Of a stretch of 51,750 bases of DNA, positions 45,740-51,750 are shown piece after piece. The first letter of the stretch is position 1. Each line of letters opens with the position of its first letter. The stretch covers positions 1-51,750 of the forward strand of contig RWJK01001135.1 of NCBI GenBank assembly GCA_004335835.1, written 5' to 3'. Made by a program: the position numbers and the translations under genes. The notes beneath the pieces are model-generated. The model had not been told where the DNA came from, did not search any database, and saw only the letters and a list, made by a program, of their open reading frames with translations. Source of the DNA: Scenedesmus sp. ARA3. Its lineage: Eukaryota > Chlorophyta > Chlorophyceae > Sphaeropleales > Scenedesmaceae.

Positions 45740-46690
45740 GTACTGTGGCGCGTATCTGCAGAGTACGACATGTTGCCCAGGCTTTCTCTGGTGACAATTT
45801 ACAGCAGCAGCGCCACCCTCGCTCCTGTTGATGGCGGCAGTCTCACAGCAGCAGGCCCTAACAACAGCAACTGCACGGCGGCCCCCTCGGTCAAACTAAC
45901 AGGCAGTGTGACGGCAACACCTCCTTCCAGCAGCTGGTGTGGCGGCAGTGTCAACAGCACGATGGCGCCAGGAGTGCACGCGTTGAACCAGACAGCGTCG
46001 CCGAAGGGGACGTCGTTCTCACACTTTGACTGTTATGACATCAGCAATGGCACAGTCGGCCCGGCAGTCAATGCTTCCAGCGGCATCGATCTTCGGGTGA
46101 ATGAAGTCTGGACATGTACAGCAGGTGAGCATGGGATGCACATACACTGAAGTTTGCTGACCTTGCTGTCTTTGCTGCCGGAAGTGACAAAGATGAAGCT
46201 GGCACTTGGCTTGATCCATTGGGCCTTATCGCCGGCGTGGCTTCTGACTGACAGCAATGGTGCACTGCTGCTGCTGCTGCTGCTGCCGCTGCGCGTTGCA
46301 GTGTACAACTTGGTGCTGCCCAAGCTAGCCCTTCTCGCCAAAGTGCCAGGCGCCTACAGCGGCCTTGGCGTGAACATCACAGCTGAAGGCGGGGCCAATA
46401 TTAGCAGCTGCACCCAGTCACCAGCCCTGGCCCTCAATGCCACAGTCACTGTGGCAGCACCAGGTGCAGGGCGATGTACGTCTGGCGAGTTGCTGCCAGG
46501 TGCTTACACCTTGTCTCAGGCGGTGCGTACAGAGCCGCCAGATCTCACGCTGACAAGATGGGGCTGCTTTGACATCAGCAGCGGCAGCAGCAACACAACG
46601 CTTGCAGGGTTCAACGCCACGGCCACCCCCACAACCCTAACCTTGGGGCTTGGTGATGATGTGACCTGTGTGGCAGACTACACACCGTAA
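37650..46690 (+). CDS. Secreted cell-wall/extracellular glycoprotein with SPKP stalk and 12 four-cysteine repeats
   Basis: Exons: 37650-37913, 38453-38723, 39025-39186, 39599-39637, 39926-39971, 40248-40452, 40797-41147, 41349-41693, 41949-42704, 42987-43445, 43638-44033, 44278-45541, 45762-46124, 46302-46690; exactly 1,770 codons with the stop, and phases agree throughout. A signal peptide (MHGLLRVCGVLLLLLVAAAA) is followed by a Cys-poor domain to about residue 165. Next comes a hydroxyproline-type SPKP/PPSPKP stalk (about 166-265), then twelve repeats to the end. Each repeat reads roughly PRLALLS-Y ... C-x-APS ... PGxGLC-x-NGT ... G-Y-L-x-Q ... F-x-WECYN ... NGSS ... TCVAVY. They are rich in N-glycosylation sequons. 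The stalk resembles volvocine wall glycoproteins; the repeat tails resemble bacterial surface-protein repeats. No anchor or transmembrane segment is seen. Function is inferred. Confidence 0.82.
38360..38443 (+). repeat. (CTG)28 at an acceptor of the wall-protein gene
   Basis: Twenty-eight uninterrupted CTG units sit directly before the CTACTGCAG acceptor of exon 2 (38453). This is the longest pure triplet run in the window and is intronic. Confidence 0.95.
39025..39971 (+). other. Proline-rich SPKP stalk exons
   Basis: Three exons (39025-39186, 39599-39637, 39926-39971) encode Ser-Pro-Lys-Pro repeats such as PSPKPSPKPSPKPP. They continue the PGPTPSPKP end of exon 2 and lead into the PSPSPAPVV start of exon 6. 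The two short exons are modular inserts: both keep Ser-Pro periodicity, and the 39-bp one keeps phase 1 on both sides. Such stretches are hydroxylated and O-glycosylated in algal wall glycoproteins. Confidence 0.8.
40493..40685 (+). repeat. Direct duplication in wall-protein intron 6
   Basis: A roughly 85-bp unit (GTGACGCTGC ... GAGGACCCAT ... CTACAGCA) occurs twice, starting near 40493 and 40607, with substitutions. It is intronic and non-coding. Confidence 0.75.
41228..41251. repeat. (ATGC)n simple repeat
   Basis: Five to six ATGC units in intron 7 of the wall-protein gene form an alternating purine-pyrimidine, self-complementary tract. It is a simple repeat only. Confidence 0.85.
42912..42986 (+). 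repeat. Interrupted (CTG)n at an acceptor of the wall-protein gene
   Basis: Thirteen CTG units, a CTA, then more CTG with one GTT-type interruption run straight into the CAG acceptor before exon 10 (42987). Confidence 0.9.
43044..43097 (+). repeat. 12-bp coding minisatellite (Asn-Gly-Thr-Thr units)
   Basis: Four 12-bp units encode NGTT four times and are followed by NGP. They lie inside repeat 5 of the wall protein, in the loop after WECW. The units are grouped in pairs by codon use (GGCACC twice, GGTACT twice), as expected of recent duplication. Each unit adds an N-glycosylation sequon. Confidence 0.9.
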
Positions 46691-49600
46691 GGTGGCGTCC
46701 TACTGCTGCCGCCGCCGCCGCCGCTGCTGCTGCTGCTGCTGCTGCTGTGCAACACCAAACCCTGAAAGGGCTAGCCCTCGGGCGGTTGTTTGCCAGCCCT
46801 GCGTAGACAGCAGCTGGTGCTGATTGACACACACACATCAGGGCCAGCAGCTGCTGCTGCTGCAGCTGCTGATAGCAGTGTGCTGCTGATAGCAGTGTGC
46901 TGCACTCCAGGCACTGCTGGCAGCAGGAACGCTGGGGTAGTGCTGCGCATCAGTGTGTCGAGGGCTGCATCATTGCTGGGGCAGCTGTCAACTGACTGCA
47001 GCTGTGGCGCATGTGTTTTGTTACGCAGTTGCATCTGACTTTGCATCATGTGGTGTGGGATAGGTAGCGGTGTTGTAGACGTAGATATCTAGCAACGTTG
47101 ACTCTCCAGCTTTATTGTGGTGATATCAGGCTGGGAAGCGCTGTGTTGGTGGCATTGCCATCCGCACCAAACGCACGTGTGCTGCTGCACGCCACAGACT
47201 CTGAGAGTGTGTTACGCGCCGATGTGTTAGTGTGCGGATGCACTTGCTCAAGAGGCGGGTGCAAGTAGGCGATGGTGCAATGATGTGATGTTGCTGTTGC
47301 TTGTGCTGACGCTTGTACAGGGTTCTTGTGCTGTGCTGTTTTGTGCATATCTGCCGGCGCTGTTAACCCAGACTGAGCTGCAGATGCAGTGTGCTTCAAA
47401 CACAGCATGCTGGCAGCAAGTACACACACGCACAGCTGCAGCCACTGCTGTGCCACCAGAGCACCTTGGATGCCGCGCACCTGCACAGCTGTGTTGCTGA
47501 GCAAACCCTGCAGAATGTACAGGAACTGAACTCAATCTTATTTCTTGCTTGCTCTATTTTGAGTGCAACCTAGCGGCACTCACTCTTGTTTGGAATTGTA
47601 GGGCATCAGTGTCCCGCTGGCAGCTGAGAGGCTGCTGTTCTGGTTATGCGCAGCAAGGAAACGGCACCTTCAGTGCAGTGCAGGTGTGAGTTGCGGCGGT
47701 AGCTGACTCTGATACTTTCTGCATGTGGCTGCATTGCAGAAGGCTGTGGGACACGAGCTAGCTGTGCAGTGTGTGACTCGGGGTGCTGTGAGTGACTGGT
47801 GCTGACAATATTAGCACTGGCTGCACACTGGTAGCCAGTTGCTGAGCTTCAAGTGGCCTAGCCTTTTGTTTGTTCGAATGTGCCGCATGTGCTGAAGCTG
47901 CATATTGCTCAAGGAGCTTCAGTGATGATGGCTCAACAACAAGCGATATGGCAGGTGCAGTAAGGTCACGACTACACCTGAAGGTACATATAATGACGCT
48001 GCGTGCTGTTTAACAGAACTAACAAAGTGGCTTGTTGTGCTGCATTCCTGCCATGCCTGCATTCCTGTGTGTTGGTCGCTACCCTTAGATTGACCAAAGT
48101 GGTGCTATTTGGCTGTTGTGCCACGCCCCACGCCTGCCACACTGCAGCTGTGGTGTGGTGTGACATGGTCAGTTCTGCAGCTTCAACAGGTTTGGTCTTG
48201 TTGCCAGATGTTGTTGCTGTGCTGTCCACGCAGCACGATGCTTCACTTCAAATGATTGCGCATGCATTGCTTGAGCACTGACAACTGTGGGTTGACCAGT
48301 GCGAAACATGTGTGCCGCTATTGCCGCTTGTTTCATCAGGGGGGGGAGTGGCTAGACCTTCAGGCTTGTGATCTGTTTTTATTGCGGAGGCACAGGCTGC
48401 CTGCAGGTTGCAAAAGGCGGCAATGCCTGAGGCAGCCTGCATTGGATCGGTGCTGACGCCTGCACAAATCTTAGTGATGATTATCATATTCATGGTGTGC
48501 ATCGGTTGTCCTCCATGCAACTTGTTAACATACGGAAGTTTGACGGGTCCAGGCAAAAAAACAGCGCAGCATGTGGCAGGCAACATAAAACATGCGAGCG
48601 CCACCGACATCGCCATGTGCGTTAGCCACAACTATGGCTAGTGTGTCACAACTGCTGCCGTACACAAGAGCAAACTTCCATGCTTTCGATCTCCTCAAGC
48701 CTTGCTGGATTGAACGCACACCGTGTTACACTGTAGGGCCTGGTGGGAGGCAGTCCTGTCAGGCCAACCCTGTGGCCAGCATGCACTGCCTGCCAGAAAA
48801 GCAAGCCAACACGCAGAGTCTCCAATGCACAGCATGCCGCACGTGGTCACACCAGCATGTTTGGCAAGCAACGCACACCAACAAGCAGTGGCAACACATG
48901 TTGCTGACAAGCGTCATTTGCAACAGCTGCTGCCGAGCAAGTCGCCGGAAGGAGAGACAAACCCACAGGTGCAGGGCCTGCGATCTGTCTTGGACCAAGC
49001 TGACTGGCATAACCGTCATACGCTGATGTATGCTCACACCTGCCATGTCAAGCTAGGCAGAAGACAGCCCCTTACAAAGCAGCGAGCAGCAATGCCTCGA
49101 ATTATCTGAGCAGGCACGATGGCCTGGAATAAAATGAATGTTGTTGATCACCCGCCTGCTGCAGACCAATGCTAATGAGAAACAAATACATGTTGGGGCT
49201 GGTGAGCACTTGGGTGCTGGAAAGACACGCGACCACTGCAGGCGGACCTGCTGTTGCGGCTGCGCAGCAGCTAGTGCGCAAAGAGCTGCAAAGTGCCAAC
49301 AAACACCGCTCAAACGTCAGGCATCCCAGCAAGCAGACAATGGCTGTTGCTTGCAGCGAGGCGAGTAAGAGCCCAATGTTCATGCCCTGTCGCCCCAAAC
49401 ATGTTGCAATGCATGTGAAACTGTGAACGCCGCAAGATGCACGGCACAGCACTTGACGCTGTAATGCTGCCCTCCATCCAGCAACCAGTGCAAGGAAACA
49501 AGGGGCCAAAACTCATAGAGCGGATCACCTGTAAAGAAGTATGACTAGACACTTGTGCCCAAGCAGTTGACCACAATATGCTCTCCGGCCCAAACTCATC

Positions 49601-49836
49601 CCGAATCGTCGAAACCCATAGCTGTGTACCCCTTCTGTTTGACACTTGATTCATACACCCTGTCATTGCTGCCAGTGCCAAAGCATGGGTCCTGCTGCAA
49701 ACCCGCCCTTGTACTGCAGTTGCTGCTGCTGCTGCTGCTGCATGCCATAAGCCATAAGCCTCGGCCTGTCTGCAGCTTTCCACCAGGCCAGTGTGGCAGC
49801 TCGCCTTATGGCCATGGCTCAGTCTGCAAGTGCCGG
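46691..49836. other. 3.1-kb convergent region without a recognised gene
   Basis: This lies between the stop of the wall-protein gene and the stop of the SF-assemblin gene, so both 3' UTRs are here. A minus-strand TGTAA at about 49072 could serve SF-assemblin. Open frames of up to about 150 codons on both strands show no recognisable domain, and their composition is not protein-like. No tRNA or rRNA was seen. Confidence 0.55.
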
Positions 49837-51491
49837 CTAGCTGTTGGCCAGAATGCGCAGGCCGTCCTGCAGGGCGCGTGTGTAGTCGTTGACTGCTGCC
49901 ACAATCTCGTCATCTTCTGCCACGCGCTCCTCCCGCTCAGCCGCAACAGCATTCTGCACAGGCAGCGGCAATGAGAGCAGACGCGGAGCTGTGTGCTGGG
50001 CACGTGGCAAGTGTCACCCAACATGCTTCAACAAGCGTAGAAACCAGATGTGCATGATCCTAGGCGCTGAGGTCGTCTAATGCCCCAAAGTGCGTCAGTC
50101 ACCCTGATTTGCAGCATGGCGCATGGTGTCACAACACACTATGGCATACATGGCTTGCCGTATGCTGCCCACTGCATGACGACCCTGATCACCCAATGAA
50201 CACACACCTTGAGGGCAGCAATCTCATCCAGCACAACTGCCTGGAACTTCTCGTCGCTGATGTTCCGGTTGCCCAGCACCTCGTGGATCTCAGCGCGCAG
50301 CTGGTTGATGTCGCCGTCACTGCAGCAGCAAGCAGCAGCAGCAGGCAGAACGTCAGTCTGTGCAGTAGGGGCTGGCGAAGCCAAAATGCACAAATACTGC
50401 GCACTCTGTCAGCTCACTGCTGTGACATTGCTGTCCACATAGAGTGAAGGCACTGTTCCACTGCTGCTGTCTACTGCTGCTCACCGAGTGCTCTTCTCTG
50501 CCTCCAGCCGCTCCTGCAGGCGCAGCAGGTCCTGGCCCACCTGGCGCACTGTCTTGGTCTCCATCTCAACTCGCGCCACACGCTCTGCAAGCACACAACA
50601 CAATAGCAGCGCCGCCAGCCAGACGTGGGCTTGCAGTCAGCAATGACAAGCGCAAAGTTCCTGGCCTGCCAGGCTACACACAGCAGCACCACTGACACCA
50701 GTGTAGCAACGCTGCTGGTACAGGCTGTCGCAGAATGATGGCATCATGATGCGCACAACACTGCTGCTGCCACTTATGTACTCACCCTCATCAATTGCTC
50801 CCACGCACTCGTTGACCTTGCCCACCAGGCTTGAAGCCAGGTGCTCAATATCTGTGCGCCGCTGCTCCCGCTCCTCCCTACAGCCGGCAGGCAAGCAGCG
50901 ATGCAGTGAACGTCAGTGCAAGCAGGTTGCTGATGCATAACAAGCAGGCAGCCGGCAGTTTGGAAGATACACGCAGGAGGTGCCAGAGTTTTGGATTGAC
51001 TACTATTTGCTCGTCTGTCCTATATCAGGTGCAACAGGATGGCTTTGATTGTAGGGGATTTCAACTCACTTGATGATGGCATGCAGGTCCTGCACTGCGC
51101 GTGCCAGGCCTTCCAGGCTGGTCTTGAAGGCACCTGACAGCTCAGCATAGCTGGAGTTCAGCTTGTCCTGCAAGTTTGCAGGGACAGCAGCAGACGCGGC
51201 AAGTATTCTAGCAGTATAACACGTGCATGAAAGTGCGCATCAGGACAACTGTAGCAGCAGCCATGTAAACGCTTCTCTCACTGCCAAGCAAAACAGCAGC
51301 AAGAAGGAATTGCCATCAACTGCTCAGCCAACATTAGCAGAGTCAGCCGCCCACAGCAGCCAGGTAGCAGTGCTGCAAAACCTCACGGCAGTGATGCGCT
51401 GAGCACTGCTACGTACCTGGAGAGACTTGACTTCTGAATCAAAGTGCGTCTGCAGCTGGCGGTCTGACTCTGTCCTGCGCTTGACTTCAGC
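49837..51491 (-). CDS. SF-assemblin (striated microtubule-associated fibre protein), 5' partial
   Basis: Exons on the minus strand: 51491-51417, 51167-51070, 50877-50786, 50584-50485, 50319-50208, 49953-49837, giving 197 residues with consistent phases. Diagnostic peptides are EVKRRTESDRQLQTHFDSEV, REQRRTDIEHLASSLVGK, LRAEIHEVLGNRN, DEKFQAVVLDEIAALK and DDEIVAAVNDYTRALQDGL at the C-terminus. SF-assemblin forms the non-contractile striated fibres that accompany flagellar root microtubules at algal basal bodies. The whole fragment is a continuous heptad coiled coil, as the family requires. About the first 75 residues of the usual ~275 are missing because the 5' exons lie beyond the window. Confidence 0.92.
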
Positions 51492-51539
51492 CTGCAATGC
51501 GGGTATATGCATACCGTAGTAACACATGATGAATTGACA

Positions 51540-51750
51540 AAACTCCTTTTCTTGGGACTGTCAAAACAGTGTTGTATTTTTTAGATCGAGTTTGTCAAAT
51601 CTTATTATAATATAATTTTCGGGCTGTCAAATTGCAATTTTCCTTACAAGCAAAGTTGCAAGATAGCGGCGAAAAGCTCAGAAATTTCCCTCGCGGGGCG
51701 AGTGAGGGGCTCGTACCGGTTCAGGTCTCAACCGCCCGCCAGGAATCACT
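51540..51750. other. AT-rich terminal segment of different composition
   Basis: Upstream of the first visible SF-assemblin exon the sequence changes character. A run with TATTATAATATAATTTT and three TGTCAAA motifs is followed by a GC-rich piece without CAG/CTG. It could be intron, a transposable-element end or a foreign insertion. No SF-assemblin coding was found in it. Confidence 0.5.

Larger units (their letters stand above)
40270..46690 (+). repeat. Coding array of twelve ~125-aa four-cysteine repeats
   Basis: Counting the PxLALL-type start of each unit gives twelve repeats. Their starts read PRLALLSSY, PRLALLSNY, PKLALLSRF, PRLALLSQY, PKLSLLSSF, PRLALLSDY, PQLILFSDY, PRLALLARL, PRLALLAQL, PQLALLSQV, PRLSLVTIY and PKLALLAKV. 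Four cysteines recur at APS, GLC, WECYN and TCVAVY positions. Introns fall at the same site (after the NGT segment, phase 0) in repeats 1, 2, 3, 6 and 7. Repeats 10 and 11 have a phase 1 intron at TCxA|xY. Repeats 4, 8 and 9 have no internal intron. Confidence 0.85.

Noticed and set aside
40270..46690. Bacterial contamination or very recent bacterial transfer for the repeat array
   Set aside because: The array is split by introns with host-type splice sites and (CTG)n tracts, and is joined in phase to a chlorophyte SPKP stalk and signal peptide. Only a distant resemblance to bacterial repeats remains.
48592..49026. Plus-strand open frame of 144 codons in the 3.1-kb spacer
   Set aside because: It has no recognisable domain, no codon bias like its neighbours, and overlaps other equally long frames on both strands.

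Overview
The window reads as nuclear DNA of a green alga, most likely a chlorophycean of the Scenedesmus/Tetradesmus type. The support is intron-rich genes with GT-AG introns, TGTAA-type polyadenylation signals, a striated-fibre assemblin gene, a proline-rich (SPKP) wall glycoprotein, and an extreme load of CAG/CTG triplets that encode poly-Gln and poly-Ala in exons and form (CTG)n tracts in introns. The order is firm from the composition and gene types; the genus is only an inference. All gene models were spliced by eye, and for every multi-exon gene the reading frame was followed across each junction.

Layout: (1) 63-15460, minus strand: 3' truncated giant gene, at least 3,870 codons in 16 visible exons. 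It is a low-complexity coiled-coil protein whose C-terminal part resembles DUF4378 of plant TRM/LONGIFOLIA proteins, which share a motif with the centrosomal protein CAP350. (2) 16372-27023, minus: complete 8-exon MBD9-like chromatin protein of about 2,639 aa (MBD, FYRN/FYRC, DDT, bromodomain-like, PHD, WHIM). (3) 28428-30765, plus: complete 6-exon ARL3 small GTPase, 184 aa. (4) 32218-32760, minus: single-exon basic/Gln-rich protein of unknown function. (5) 33048-36616, plus: 8-exon FAD-dependent oxidoreductase of the DAO family, 387 aa. (6) 37650-46690, plus: 14-exon secreted glycoprotein of about 1,769 aa with a signal peptide, an SPKP-rich stalk and twelve tandem four-cysteine repeats of about 125 aa. 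(7) 49837-51491, minus: last six exons of an SF-assemblin gene, whose 5' end lies beyond the window.

Three of the seven genes (ARL3, SF-assemblin and probably the TRM/CAP350-like gene) belong to cilium, basal-body or microtubule-organising functions. The rest are a chromatin reader, a metabolic flavoenzyme and a cell-wall protein. There is no operon logic, and the clustering may be chance.

The most unusual structural signal is that three unrelated genes (MBD9-like, ARL3, DAO-like) each carry extra copies of the 3' end of one exon together with its 5' splice site, scattered or tandem in the downstream intron. In the DAO-like gene this is a perfect-period 141-bp array of five copies. A second genome-wide habit is visible: sense-strand (CTG)n tracts sit just upstream of intron acceptors, while exons carry CAG/GCN runs.
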